Below the pieces are notes generated by a model. It saw only the letters and a list, made by a program, of their open reading frames with translations, was not told where the DNA came from and did no database searches. A stretch of DNA of 64,000 nt from Acetatifactor muris (GTDB lineage: Bacteria > Bacillota > Clostridia > Lachnospirales > Lachnospiraceae), in NCBI GenBank assembly GCA_023664365.1, contig JAMPFR010000005.1, positions 30,648 to 94,647 on the forward strand. Direction: 5' to 3'. Positions 44,428 to 53,431 of the stretch are shown piece by piece. Within the stretch, counting starts at the first letter, position 1. Every line of letters begins with the position of its first letter. The position numbers were made by a program, and so were the translations under genes.

Positions 44428-45204
44428 ATGCAAAACATTCTGGAGTTAAAAAATATCGGCTATTCCTATCACAGCCTTCACGGTGAGACAAAGGCCCTTA
44501 AAAATATCTCCTTTGAGGTGTGTGAGGGAGAGTTTGTAGCCATTGTAGGCCCCAGCGGCTGCGGAAAATCCACGCTTCTCTCCATCATAGCCGGACTGCT
44601 GAACCCGGAAGAAGGGACGATTCTTTTCAACAATCCCGACGGCAGCTTAAGCTACCCGAAAATCGGATATATGCTGCAGCGGGATCATCTCTTTGAGTGG
44701 CGCAGCGTATACCGGAATGTGACTCTGGGACTGGAACTCCATCACATGCTGACCCCTGAGCGGCTGGCGGCTGTGGACCGCCTTCTGACGGAATACGGTC
44801 TGGACAGCTTTCGGGATAAACGCCCCGACGAGCTTTCCGGCGGCATGAAGCAGCGGGCCGCCCTGATACGCACCCTTGCCCTGGAACCCCAGCTGCTGCT
44901 CCTCGACGAGCCCTTCAGCGCCCTGGACTACCAGACCAGGCTCATGGTATCCGCCGACATCTGCCGCCTGATACGCGCCGCAGGCAAGACCATGATTATC
45001 ATTACCCATGATCTGTCGGAAGCAATCAGCCTGGCTGACAAAATTATTATTCTCTCCGGCAGACCGGCTGTAGTCAAGACGGAGATGCCCATAAAGCTGA
45101 CTTTAAAGGACGATTCGCCCCTGGCCGCCAGAAACGCACCGGAATTTCAACTTTTATTCAACAGGCTTTGGGAGGATCTGACACATGAAAACGAAACGGA
45201 ATAA
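44428..45204 (+). CDS. ABC transporter ATPase, SsuB/TauB/ThiZ type
   Basis: 258 residues with Walker A GPSGCGKST (42-50), Q-loop MLQRDHLFEW, signature LSGGMKQR, Walker B LLLLDEPFSALD and switch His (THDLSEA). The sequence belongs to the nitrate/sulfonate/taurine/thiamine-precursor importer ATPases. The partner permease gene overlaps by 20 nt. No binding-protein gene is present in the pair, so the substrate cannot be named. Divergent from argH. Confidence 0.85.
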   Translation: MQNILELKNIGYSYHSLHGETKALKNISFEVCEGEFVAIVGPSGCGKSTLLSIIAGLLNPEEGTILFNNPDGSLSYPKIGYMLQRDHLFEWRSVYRNVTLGLELHHMLTPERLAAVDRLLTEYGLDSFRDKRPDELSGGMKQRAALIRTLALEPQLLLLDEPFSALDYQTRLMVSADICRLIRAAGKTMIIITHDLSEAISLADKIIILSGRPAVVKTEMPIKLTLKDDSPLAARNAPEFQLLFNRLWEDLTHENETE

Positions 45205-46003
45205 CCATGAACTTACAAAACAGGAGGAATTTGTCCGGGCGCACAGGCGGCATCACCATCAGGTATCCTCCTGGCGTGTTTTTCTTTTCCTGTTCTTTCT
45301 GGGACTTTGGGAAATCAGCGCGGATTTGAACTGGATTGACTCATTTTTCTTTTCCAGTCCCAGCCGTGTGGCGGTGTGCTTTGTCAAACAGCTGCGCACA
45401 AACCATATGCTCTCCCACATCGGCGTGACCCTTTTTGAGACCATTGCCAGCTTTCTTCTGGTGATTGCCTTAAGCCTGCTGGCGGCTACCCTGCTCTGGT
45501 ATTCCAAAAAGCTGTCGGAAATCCTGGAGCCTTATCTGGTGGTCTTAAACAGCCTGCCGAAATCCGCTCTGGCCCCCCTGTTTATCGTCTGGCTGGGCAC
45601 CGGCAGCACCACCATCATTGTGGCAGGAATCTCCGTGGCCCTCTTCGGCTCCATTATCAGCTTTTACACAGGCTTCCAGCAGGTGGATCCGGAGAAAATC
45701 ACTCTGATTTACACCCTGGGCGGGAAAAAGCAGGATGCGTTTTTCAAAGTGGTTCTGCCCGGCTCCCTGCCCATCCTGCTCAGCACAGCCAAGGTCAATA
45801 TCGGGCTTGCCCTGGTGGGCGTCATCATCGGAGAGTTTCTGGCGGCAAGGCGGGGTCTGGGATACCTGATTATCTACGGTTCACAGGTATTCCGGCTGGA
45901 TATGGTCATTACCAGCATCATTATCCTCTGTATCATTGCCCTGCTGTTCTACAAGTCCATTCAGGTCATGGAGCACAGGATCAAAAAGAAATTCCGGCTC
46001 TAA
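45185..46003 (+). CDS. ABC transporter permease, SsuC/TauC/ThiX type
   Basis: 272 residues with about six helices, and the BPD_transp_1 loop ...KSALAPLFIVWLGTGSTT... plus a LGGKKQDAFFKVVLPGSLP EAA-like segment, typical of SsuC-family permeases. SD GGGAGG lies within the ATPase gene end, so expression is coupled. It ends 39 nt before the tRNA-side terminator. Confidence 0.85.
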   Translation: MKTKRNNHELTKQEEFVRAHRRHHHQVSSWRVFLFLFFLGLWEISADLNWIDSFFFSSPSRVAVCFVKQLRTNHMLSHIGVTLFETIASFLLVIALSLLAATLLWYSKKLSEILEPYLVVLNSLPKSALAPLFIVWLGTGSTTIIVAGISVALFGSIISFYTGFQQVDPEKITLIYTLGGKKQDAFFKVVLPGSLPILLSTAKVNIGLALVGVIIGEFLAARRGLGYLIIYGSQVFRLDMVITSIIILCIIALLFYKSIQVMEHRIKKKFRL

Positions 46004-46041
46004 ACGAACCGGCACAGTACACGATGTATACCGCACACATG

Positions 46042-46074
46042 CAAAAAGGTCCGAAAGCAGCTGCTTTCGAACCT
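46042..46074 (-). terminator. Terminator downstream of tRNA-Thr
   Basis: 14-bp arms (46047-46060, 46061-46074) form an almost perfect palindrome around AGCAGCTGCT. On the minus strand five T follow. It ends tRNA transcription and may also stop the convergent ABC operon. A small GGATTCC/GGAATCC hairpin lies between it and the tRNA. Confidence 0.7.
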
Positions 46075-46098
46075 TACATAGGATTCCTGCGGAATCCA

Positions 46099-46171
46099 AG
46101 CTCCCGACCGGATTCGAACCGGTGACCTACGCATTACGAGTGCGTCGCTCTACCGACTGAGCCACGGAAGC
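46099..46171 (-). tRNA. tRNA-Thr(CGT)
   Basis: A 73-nt cloverleaf without encoded CCA. Acceptor arms are GCTTCCG / CGGGAGC, the D-loop is CAGTCGGTAGAG, the anticodon stem-loop ACGCA-CTCGTAA-TGCGT has anticodon CGT (reads ACG), and the T-arm has GGTTCGAATCC. All stems pair with one wobble. Confidence 0.95.
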
Positions 46172-46256
46172 ATCTGCCGTGCAGGATGCACAACTAAGTG
46201 TATTATATCCGTTCTCGTTTATTTTTTCAACAGGAAATTTCACAAACCTGAAAATT

Positions 46257-47144
46257 TCAGTTCATATGCACATCCAGCTGGTTAAAGGGAATCTCAATGC
46301 CCGCCGCATCCAGCGCCAGCTTACAGTTCTCGGTGACCCGCCACTTCCCCTGCCAGAAATCCTCCTGCCGGAACCAACAGCGCACTCCTAAATTCACACT
46401 GGAACTGTCCAGTTCGCTCACAAACACCAACATGTCCCTATCCTTTAAAACTGCTTCGTCCTCCCGCAGCACAGCCTCCAGAACCTCCTTCGCCCGCTTT
46501 AAATCCGCCTTATAGGAGACGCCCACCACAATGTCCATACGCCTGTCCTGTTGGGAGGTGACATTGACAATGCTGTTGTTTGCCAGCTGCCCGTTGGGCA
46601 GTATGACAGCTTTGTTGTCCGCAGTCAGCAGTTTGGTATAGAAAATCTGGATTTCCGTCACCGTCCCCTCGTGGCCGGTGGCGCTTTCCTGAATATAATC
46701 TCCCACCCGGAAGGGCTTTAAGAGCAGAATCAATACGCCCCCCGCCAGATTGGACAGACTCCCCTGGACTGCAAGGCCGATAGCCACCCCGGCGGAACCT
46801 AAGACCGCCACAATACTTGCGGCGTCCACCCCGAAGGAGGACGCGATCGTCAGCGCCAGCAGCACATACAGCGCCGCCTTGATAAAGGAATCCACAAACT
46901 GTATCGCGCCTGTCTCCGCCCCTGCCCGGTTCATGGACTTTTTCACGATCTTCCGAACCAGCTTAATCAGCTGCACCCCGATGATAAAGGTCAACAGTGC
47001 CAGCAGCACCCTGACGCCCAGGTGCAGCGCTTTTTCGGGCAGTTCCGAAAAAAAGCCTTTCAACACGCCCGGCTGCTGTATTTCCTCTATTATTTCTTCA
47101 ATGTTCCCTGCCTGGGATCCTGTCAGCAGACAAAATTTTGTCAT
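46257..47144 (-). CDS. mscS: Small-conductance mechanosensitive channel (MscS family)
   Basis: 295 residues with three hydrophobic helices (about 41-60, 85-105, 110-140). The pore helix GSAGVAIGLAVQGSLSNLAGGVLILLLKPFRVGDYI is followed by the cytoplasmic beta and alpha/beta cage (AVILPNGQLANNSIVNVTSQ). It opens under membrane tension to release solutes on osmotic downshock. SD GGAGAG. It lies between glgB and the tRNA on the same strand. Confidence 0.92.
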   Translation of the reverse strand: MTKFCLLTGSQAGNIEEIIEEIQQPGVLKGFFSELPEKALHLGVRVLLALLTFIIGVQLIKLVRKIVKKSMNRAGAETGAIQFVDSFIKAALYVLLALTIASSFGVDAASIVAVLGSAGVAIGLAVQGSLSNLAGGVLILLLKPFRVGDYIQESATGHEGTVTEIQIFYTKLLTADNKAVILPNGQLANNSIVNVTSQQDRRMDIVVGVSYKADLKRAKEVLEAVLREDEAVLKDRDMLVFVSELDSSSVNLGVRCWFRQEDFWQGKWRVTENCKLALDAAGIEIPFNQLDVHMN

Positions 47145-47196
47145 GGCTTATTTCTCTCCGTTTTTCTTTCCGCAGATCCCGCTGCGCCTGCCGTCC

Positions 47197-49509
47197 TTAT
47201 TCTTCTTTCCGGTTTGCCGGCTTCGCAAATTTTTTTGCGCCTGCCTGCTTTACGCTCTCCGCGCCTGCCGTCCTGCCCTTCATCTCCTCCACCGTAAAAG
47301 GGGTGTATTTCAGAATGCTTAAGGACAGAGGCGCCAGTTTCACCGTGACGGAATCCGGTCTGTCGTCCCACTCTATGGCTTTGGAGCGCTTCACCCGGCT
47401 GTTCACCCTGCCGCTGCCCCCGTACTTTTCATCATCCGAATTAAATATCTCTTTATATTTCCCCGACGCAGGAACCCCGGTGGTAAGCTCTAAGGGAATG
47501 CCGGAAAAATTAGCGGCAACCAACAGGATTTCGTCTTTTTCCCTGCCCCTTCTGGCAAAGGTCAGAATACACTGCTCCGCGGAAATATGATTAATCCACT
47601 CAAAACCCTCCGGAGAATCATCCAGTATATAAAGCTCCGGATTGCTCCGGTAAATACCGTTTAAATCGCTGACAAGCCTTGCCAGCCCCTCATGCTCGGG
47701 GTAAGAGGAGAGTTCCCATTCCACCAGCCTGCCTTCATTCCATTCGTCAGACTCCCCCAGTTCCTGGCCCATAAACAGAAGCTTCTTCCCCGGATGGGTC
47801 ATCATATAGGCATAGGTCAGCCTTAAATTGGCAAACTTCTGCTCCCTTGTGCCCGGCATTTTATTATACATGGTTGCCTTTCCGTGTACTACCTCGTCAT
47901 GAGAAAACACCAGCATAAACCTTTCGCTGTAAGCATAAATCATGCTGAAGGTCAGCTCTCCGTGGTGATGGCTTCTGAAATAGGGATCATACCTGATATA
48001 ATCCAGGTAATCGTTCATAAAGCCCATATTCCACTTCAAATCAAACCCCAGGCCGCCGTCCTTAAGATCCCCCGTTATCATGGGGAATGCGGTGCTTTCC
48101 TCCGCGATGGTAAGTACGTCGGGATTACGCTTCTTCATGATGGAATTCAGGTGCTTCAGCATCTCTATGGCTTCCAGATTCTCATTTCCGCCGTACATGT
48201 TTGCCACCCATTCTCCGTCGCTCTTGCCGTAATCCAGATAAAGCATACTGGCTACCGCGTCCATGCGGATTCCGTCCGCATGAAACTTTTCCACCCAGAA
48301 CAGCGCATTGGCAATCAGGTAATTGGACACCTCCGGTCTGCCGTAATTGTAAATCAAAGTACCCCAGTGAGGGTGAAAGCTCTGTCTGGGGTCAAGATGC
48401 TCATAGAGGCAGGTGCCGTCAAAATTGGAAAGTCCGTAAACATCCCTTGGAAAATGGGCGGGCACCCAGTCTAAGATAACGCCGATTCCCGCCTTATGCA
48501 TCTCGTTCACAAAATACATAAAATCCTTTGGTGAACCGTATCGGGATGTGGGCGCATAATAGCCTATAACCTGATACCCCCAGGAAGCGTCCAGAGGATG
48601 CTCCATGACCGGCATCAGTTCTACATGAGTATAGCCCATCTCCTTCACATAAGGAATCAGGCTGTCCGCAATTTTGCGGTAATTTGCAAAAGGCGCCGCC
48701 TGCGCTCCTTCTTCCGGCGCAGTAACGGAACCCAGATACACCTCATAAACACTGACCGGGGCGTTCCCTTTCTGAAAATTTTCCCTCTTCGCCAGAAAAT
48801 CCGCATCCTCCCAGGAAAAGCCGTATAAATCGGTAATCACCGAGGCCGTGTCCGGTCTCAGCTGGGCTGCGTTACAGTAAGGATCTGCTTTTAAATAAGT
48901 CAGCCCTGTTTTCAGCTTCAGTTCAAATTTATAATTGTCCCCCTCCGCCGCGTCGGGCACAAATATTTCAAAGATGCCGGAGTCCCACAGTCTCCGCATC
49001 TGGTGCGCTCTTCCGTCCCAGCCGTTAAAATCTCCCACCACGCTGACCCGCATGGCGGAGGACGCCCAGACGGCAAAGTAGGTTCCCCGGACGCCGTCCA
49101 GGGATATCGGGTGGGCGCCAAGCTTTTCATAAACGGTATAATGTATGCCGTTCTTAAAACGTTCCGTATCCTCATGGTTAATCAGAGGGGCATAACGGTA
49201 TGCCTCCCCTCTGGAAACAACGGCGCCGTCTCCGCCCTTTACCTTATAGTGATAGGACGGCACCTCCTTTTCCGGCATGGGCAGCAAAGCCGCAAAATAG
49301 CCGTCCTCATCCGCCAGCTCCATCTGAAAGGTCTCTCCGCTCTCATTGAAAACAATGGCGGCTTTTACCGCTTCCGGAAAATAAGCCTGCACCAGGGTCT
49401 GGTTTCCTGCTCCGTGAGGCCCCAGCATGGCATGGGGATCATCGCACTCCGAATATATGATTTCTTCAATTTTGGGCCAGTTCATCAGGTTATACAGTTT
49501 TTTGTTCAT
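47197..49509 (-). CDS. glgB: 1,4-alpha-glucan branching enzyme
   Basis: 770 residues: an N-terminal glycogen-binding region, CBM48 (about 105-215), a GH13 barrel with DWVPAHF, nucleophile Asp in GIRMDAVASM, acid/base Glu in AEESTAF and FSHDEVVHGK, then an all-beta C-terminal domain. It moves alpha-1,4 chains to alpha-1,6 positions in glycogen. A basic, low-complexity tail (last ~30 residues) is longer than usual. No other glg gene is in the window. Confidence 0.93.
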   Translation of the reverse strand: MNKKLYNLMNWPKIEEIIYSECDDPHAMLGPHGAGNQTLVQAYFPEAVKAAIVFNESGETFQMELADEDGYFAALLPMPEKEVPSYHYKVKGGDGAVVSRGEAYRYAPLINHEDTERFKNGIHYTVYEKLGAHPISLDGVRGTYFAVWASSAMRVSVVGDFNGWDGRAHQMRRLWDSGIFEIFVPDAAEGDNYKFELKLKTGLTYLKADPYCNAAQLRPDTASVITDLYGFSWEDADFLAKRENFQKGNAPVSVYEVYLGSVTAPEEGAQAAPFANYRKIADSLIPYVKEMGYTHVELMPVMEHPLDASWGYQVIGYYAPTSRYGSPKDFMYFVNEMHKAGIGVILDWVPAHFPRDVYGLSNFDGTCLYEHLDPRQSFHPHWGTLIYNYGRPEVSNYLIANALFWVEKFHADGIRMDAVASMLYLDYGKSDGEWVANMYGGNENLEAIEMLKHLNSIMKKRNPDVLTIAEESTAFPMITGDLKDGGLGFDLKWNMGFMNDYLDYIRYDPYFRSHHHGELTFSMIYAYSERFMLVFSHDEVVHGKATMYNKMPGTREQKFANLRLTYAYMMTHPGKKLLFMGQELGESDEWNEGRLVEWELSSYPEHEGLARLVSDLNGIYRSNPELYILDDSPEGFEWINHISAEQCILTFARRGREKDEILLVAANFSGIPLELTTGVPASGKYKEIFNSDDEKYGGSGRVNSRVKRSKAIEWDDRPDSVTVKLAPLSLSILKYTPFTVEEMKGRTAGAESVKQAGAKKFAKPANRKEE

Positions 49510-49546
49510 CGGCTTCCCCTTTTCATCAAATACCTATTACTTTCTC

Positions 49547-50782
49547 TTAAATAGAATGCAGAAACAGCCCGCTGCGAAGCTTCGGCTCAAACCAGGTGGA
49601 CTTGGGCGGCATCAGCTTTCCTGCATCCGCCACGTCAGCCAGCTCCCCTATGGAGGTGGGATACATGGAAAAAGCCACCCTCATATCGGTATGTACTCTC
49701 CGTTCCAGCTCTTCCGGCCCTCGGATGCCCCCCACGAAATCAATCCGCGTATCCGTCTTCGGATCCCGTATCCCCAGCACCGGCCCCAGAAGATACTCCT
49801 GGAGCAGGGATACATCCAGTCCCTTCACTGCGTCGCCGGAACAAATCTCCGGCTTTGCCTCCAGCCTGTACCAGTTATCCTCCAGATACATTCCGAAGAC
49901 CCCTTTCTTTTCGGGACGACAGATCTCCTTACCCTGTTTCGTCACCAGAAAATGCTCCGACACCCGCTGTAAGAAAGTATCCCGATCCAGGCCGTTCAAA
50001 TCCCTTACTACTCTGTTATAATCCATAATCCGAAGTTCTTCCGCCTGGAACAGCACCGCCAGGAAGAAATTAAATTCCTCCTCACCGGTATAGCCCGGAT
50101 GCTCCTCCCTGCGCTTTAATCCTACCTTCACCGCAGAGGCGCAGCGGTGATGGCCGTCTGCAATATAGATTGCGGGAATCTGAGCGAACTCCTCATAAAT
50201 GGCCGTAATCGTCTCTTCATCCTCTATCACCCATACCCGGTGGGTGATACCGTCCTCCGACACAAAATCACAGGTCGCAGATTTCTCCTTTACCGTTTCA
50301 ATTATCCCTTTCAGCACGTCGTTCCTGCGGTAAGTCAGAAAAATAGGGCCCGTCTGCATATTGCAGGCATCCACATGCCGGATGCGATCCTGCTCCTTGT
50401 CCGCCCTGGTATTTTCATGCTTCTTGATTCTGTTCTCCAGATAATCGTCTATGGAAGCGCAGGCCACGATTCCCGTCTGGCTTCTGCCGTTCATTACCTG
50501 CTCATAAAGATAATAGCAGGGACTTTCATCCTGTACAAAATCCCCTGCGGCAATGCGCTCCTGCAGAAGTCCCGCCGCCCGCTCATACACCTCAGGGGCA
50601 TAGGTATCCACACTGTCGTCAAAGCCTGTCTCCGCCCTGTCGATGGACAAAAATAAATCCGGATTTTCCCGCACTGCCTCACATGCTTCCCTGCGGTTAT
50701 ACACATCATAGGGCAGCGCCGCAATCCTGCTCTCCAGTCCGGGCGCCGGGCGGTACGCCGCAAAAGGTCTGATTTCAGCCAT
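49547..50782 (-). CDS. DUF1015 family protein
   Basis: A 411-residue soluble protein with the family opening RPFAAYRPAPGLESRIAALPYDVYN, YYLYEQ, a central TGPIFLTYR and IYIADGHHRCASA. In clostridia the family is often encoded near serC-serA, and here those genes are 10 kb away. Biochemical role unestablished. SD GGAGGA; it follows the DUF2441-like gene by 12 nt. Confidence 0.85.
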   Translation of the reverse strand: MAEIRPFAAYRPAPGLESRIAALPYDVYNRREACEAVRENPDLFLSIDRAETGFDDSVDTYAPEVYERAAGLLQERIAAGDFVQDESPCYYLYEQVMNGRSQTGIVACASIDDYLENRIKKHENTRADKEQDRIRHVDACNMQTGPIFLTYRRNDVLKGIIETVKEKSATCDFVSEDGITHRVWVIEDEETITAIYEEFAQIPAIYIADGHHRCASAVKVGLKRREEHPGYTGEEEFNFFLAVLFQAEELRIMDYNRVVRDLNGLDRDTFLQRVSEHFLVTKQGKEICRPEKKGVFGMYLEDNWYRLEAKPEICSGDAVKGLDVSLLQEYLLGPVLGIRDPKTDTRIDFVGGIRGPEELERRVHTDMRVAFSMYPTSIGELADVADAGKLMPPKSTWFEPKLRSGLFLHSI

Positions 50783-50794
50783 AGTATTCCTCCT

Positions 50795-51379
50795 TTATCT
50801 TAACAAAGCCGTTATATCCTTTGTAATCAGGATGTTTTTGTCGCTTAATATCTCCCATACCGGCTTTTCGGTGTGTTCTCCGGCAAAATATTTCCGGGCG
50901 CAGGCCAGGACCGTCTGCACATCCTGCATACCTTCCATGGCATCATAGGCCTGATCATAAAGACTCATATCATACCTCTGAACAGCATCGTCGTCCAGCA
51001 TTACCTCAAACAGATGAATCCTGTTCTGTATTTCTTCCGGCTCATCTCCCCAGTCATATTCATACAGAAGCCGCACATTCTCCAGCTCATTATAAAAAAA
51101 ATTACACTTCAGGCGGCTTATGGCATTGGGAAATTCTGTCCTGCGGATGTATTCAAATGCGCCTTCCGTAGCCCATTTTGCATAATCCGCCCATTCCCAC
51201 ATCCCGGACTTTTCAAGCACTGCCTCCAGATATTTCCCGTTTAAAATCATTCCGTAAAAGCAGTCTATACTTCGCTTAAGGGACTTAAGGAACGGCTCGG
51301 CAAGCTTTATCAGCTTTTGATGCTCCACCTCCAGAGTGTCCCCGGCCTTCAGAGTCTCGCTCATGTGATAGGCTTTCAT
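50795..51379 (-). CDS. DUF2441-like hypothetical protein
   Basis: The start is taken at ATG 51379 (MKAYHMSETLKAGD; GAGGGAG upstream), giving 194 residues. The sequence is mostly helical with many aromatic residues; the opening and the YEYDWGDEPEEI region recall DUF2441 proteins. No signal peptide or catalytic motif. Between the DUF6718-like and DUF1015 genes. Confidence 0.55.
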   Translation of the reverse strand: MKAYHMSETLKAGDTLEVEHQKLIKLAEPFLKSLKRSIDCFYGMILNGKYLEAVLEKSGMWEWADYAKWATEGAFEYIRRTEFPNAISRLKCNFFYNELENVRLLYEYDWGDEPEEIQNRIHLFEVMLDDDAVQRYDMSLYDQAYDAMEGMQDVQTVLACARKYFAGEHTEKPVWEILSDKNILITKDITALLR

Positions 51380-51404
51380 TCTATTTTCTCCCTCAAACAC
51401 AGAC

Positions 51405-51629
51405 TTACATATTTTTCACTGCCTGTTCAAATTCCTGCTCCGTATCTGTAAAATAATACGGTTCGTATTCTCCGTAAGCAGAAGGTCTGCTTATGGTTAC
51501 CAGTTGTATACGTTCATATCCGATTTCCTTCAAAAGCCGTTCTTTAAAATCAACCAAATGTGAACCATGCGCCGTTTGCAAAGCTACACAGCCGGTATCA
51601 TCAAATCTTTTCGCAATCAGATAGCACAT
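51405..51629 (-). CDS. DUF6718-like small protein, possible antitoxin partner
   Basis: 74 residues beginning MCYLIAKRFDDTGCVALQT, resembling DUF6718 proteins of Lachnospiraceae. Its start lies inside the last 29 nt of the RelA/SpoT-like gene, with a strong AGGAGG 10 nt before the ATG, so the pair is translated together. Small, acidic and without a known fold. An antitoxin or regulator role for the RelA/SpoT-like protein is inferred only from this overlap. Confidence 0.7.
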   Translation of the reverse strand: MCYLIAKRFDDTGCVALQTAHGSHLVDFKERLLKEIGYERIQLVTISRPSAYGEYEPYYFTDTEQEFEQAVKNM

Positions 51630-52236
51630 CCTTTAATTTCCTCCTAAATTCATTTTCGTTCCGGATTTCCGCATTTTCATATGCCTGTCTTAAATATTGT
51701 CCAATACTATTATCATATGACTTCTTATACAAATATTTATGCAGCCAGTTATTTATTTGTCTGTCATAATAAGTATTGTACTGAATTTCAATCGGATAAT
51801 GAAAATTATCTAACTGAAAGTATGCATGAACTCCTCTATAACCGTCATCTTGCGCTTTACCTTCAGACATATCCGCAATTCGTATATGCTTACAATCTTT
51901 TAGCAATAATATATTCATATAATTGTCACAAAGGGTACGAAATCCCAGCATATCATTAAATACTTTCGCCGTTTGATGGTCAGGGTAATAACGCTCATAT
52001 TTCAAAAAAGCTGATTGTATACTTTTTATTCTATAATCGATTGTCAAATTGCAAAGATACTCACTTGCATCATACCATTTGTTTATTCTTTTTAATTCTT
52101 CAAATAACAATTCCTTATCAAAATAATGTAAATTTTTTTTTAAACTTATATTTAAATTTGAATGGTATGACAATTTTTCCAACATTTTTAAAGATAATCC
52201 ATCTTTCATTAAAATGTTATCGTCAATCGGCTGCAT
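51601..52236 (-). CDS. RelA/SpoT-domain nucleotide pyrophosphokinase-like protein (small alarmone synthetase or toxSAS-like)
   Basis: 211 residues. The synthetase-type core can be followed: RIKSIQSAFLKYERY, the catalytic-Asp block NDMLGFRTLC, DDGYRGVHAYF and EIQYNTYYDRQINNWLH (Glu of the second metal site). It lacks HD, TGS and ACT domains, as small alarmone synthetases do. The gene is far more AT-rich than its neighbours, a sign of transfer. It could make (p)ppGpp, or, as in toxSAS toxins, use ATP to modify another target; the adjoining small gene makes the second option worth testing. SD AGGAG. Confidence 0.7.
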   Translation of the reverse strand: MQPIDDNILMKDGLSLKMLEKLSYHSNLNISLKKNLHYFDKELLFEELKRINKWYDASEYLCNLTIDYRIKSIQSAFLKYERYYPDHQTAKVFNDMLGFRTLCDNYMNILLLKDCKHIRIADMSEGKAQDDGYRGVHAYFQLDNFHYPIEIQYNTYYDRQINNWLHKYLYKKSYDNSIGQYLRQAYENAEIRNENEFRRKLKDVLSDCEKI

Positions 52237-52364
52237 AAAAGCTCTCCTGTCACTTCATTTTTTCTGTACATTCACATCTTTCAGTGCTATACTTATCCTG
52301 CATCAATTATAATATGTACACAAAATTATTATATCATAACCGTACACAGAAAGGAATCAGAAAA

Positions 52365-52649
52365 ATGACCGCGGAAAACAAAAAGCTTTTACAGCGAATC
52401 AACGCATACGCAGAAAACGTACTGGGCGAGATCGACCCGCAGAAGGTTCCCGTCTCCATGCAGCTTGAGAAGCTTAAGCCTGTTATGACGGAAATCGCAG
52501 AAGAAAAAGGAATGGCGCTGGAAGATCTGTTCATCCTTTACATGGATCTGCAGACCGAGGCCTCCATTGCCACCCAGAAAAAGCTGGAGGAAAGCCTGCA
52601 GGATCTGAACGACGGCCCCGACGGTAATATGCCGCTGCTGTTCCGATAA
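52365..52649 (+). CDS. Small conserved-looking hypothetical protein
   Basis: 94 residues from ATG 52365 (MTAENKKLLQ; AAAGGA upstream). Helical and acidic, with MTEIAEEKGMALEDLFILYMDLQTEAS. No transmembrane segment or motif known to me. It lies alone on the plus strand between two minus-strand genes. Confidence 0.6.
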   Translation: MTAENKKLLQRINAYAENVLGEIDPQKVPVSMQLEKLKPVMTEIAEEKGMALEDLFILYMDLQTEASIATQKKLEESLQDLNDGPDGNMPLLFR

Positions 52650-52670
52650 GCCCCGGCAGTACAAAGACAG

Positions 52671-53378
52671 TCAATCCTGTCCCTCACAGGAATATAAAAA
52701 ACCGGCCGCGTCACAGACATACCTCTTGCAGGGCATGGGCCAGGGCGGCTCCTGCTCTTCCAGCTTCCCTGCCAACAGATCCTGCGCTCCCTGTAAGATA
52801 CCCGGAATAATATCCTTTGTCAGCGGATAGCTTCCATGGGAAGGCCAGATAGAGTCAAGGGCATCCGACATATCATTCATCTTTTTGAGACTGCAAAGAA
52901 AAGCCCGGATATTACGCCCTGCTCCAAACATAAAGATGTCTCCGTCCTGGATGGTGTCCCCGGAAATAAGCATACGCTTTTCCCGTTCCAGCAGCATGAT
53001 GCTCCCCGGCGTATGTCCCGGTGTGAGAATCACTTCAAATTTCCAGTATCCTAAGTCGATCCTATCTCCTTCCCACAGGGGAGATACATCCTCCATATGA
53101 CAGCCCGCAGGCAGTGCGTTCCTGTAATGCTCCATTTCCGCCGGATGCATATACACCGGTTTGAAATCCCGATTGCATCCGGTGTGGTCTTTATCCGTAT
53201 GGGTATTCACCACAAACACCGGCAGATCCGTCAGCCCGGCAGCCATCTCCTTAAGCTGCAGAGTTCCAAACCCTGTATCTACCAGCATAGCCCGTTCCTC
53301 ACCCTCAAACAGAAAGGCACGAACGCCGTTTTCTTCAAAGATCCAGAAATGCTCTGCAATTTTTACGATAGCATCCAT
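52671..53378 (-). CDS. MBL-fold metallohydrolase
   Basis: 235 residues of the metallo-beta-lactamase fold: VDTGFGTLQ, the metal motif NTHTDKDHTG (HxDxDH variant of HxHxDH), LTPGHTPGSIMLLE and SGDTI. Cytoplasmic hydrolase with unknown substrate; the variant motif suggests a changed metal site. It lies downstream of the histidine kinase on the same strand, with about 50 nt between. Confidence 0.85.
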   Translation of the reverse strand: MDAIVKIAEHFWIFEENGVRAFLFEGEERAMLVDTGFGTLQLKEMAAGLTDLPVFVVNTHTDKDHTGCNRDFKPVYMHPAEMEHYRNALPAGCHMEDVSPLWEGDRIDLGYWKFEVILTPGHTPGSIMLLEREKRMLISGDTIQDGDIFMFGAGRNIRAFLCSLKKMNDMSDALDSIWPSHGSYPLTKDIIPGILQGAQDLLAGKLEEQEPPWPMPCKRYVCDAAGFLYSCEGQD

Positions 53379-53431
53379 ATTATCTCCTCCTTAAAAGCCT
53401 GTGACGATAACTCATTCAGAGACTACACATA

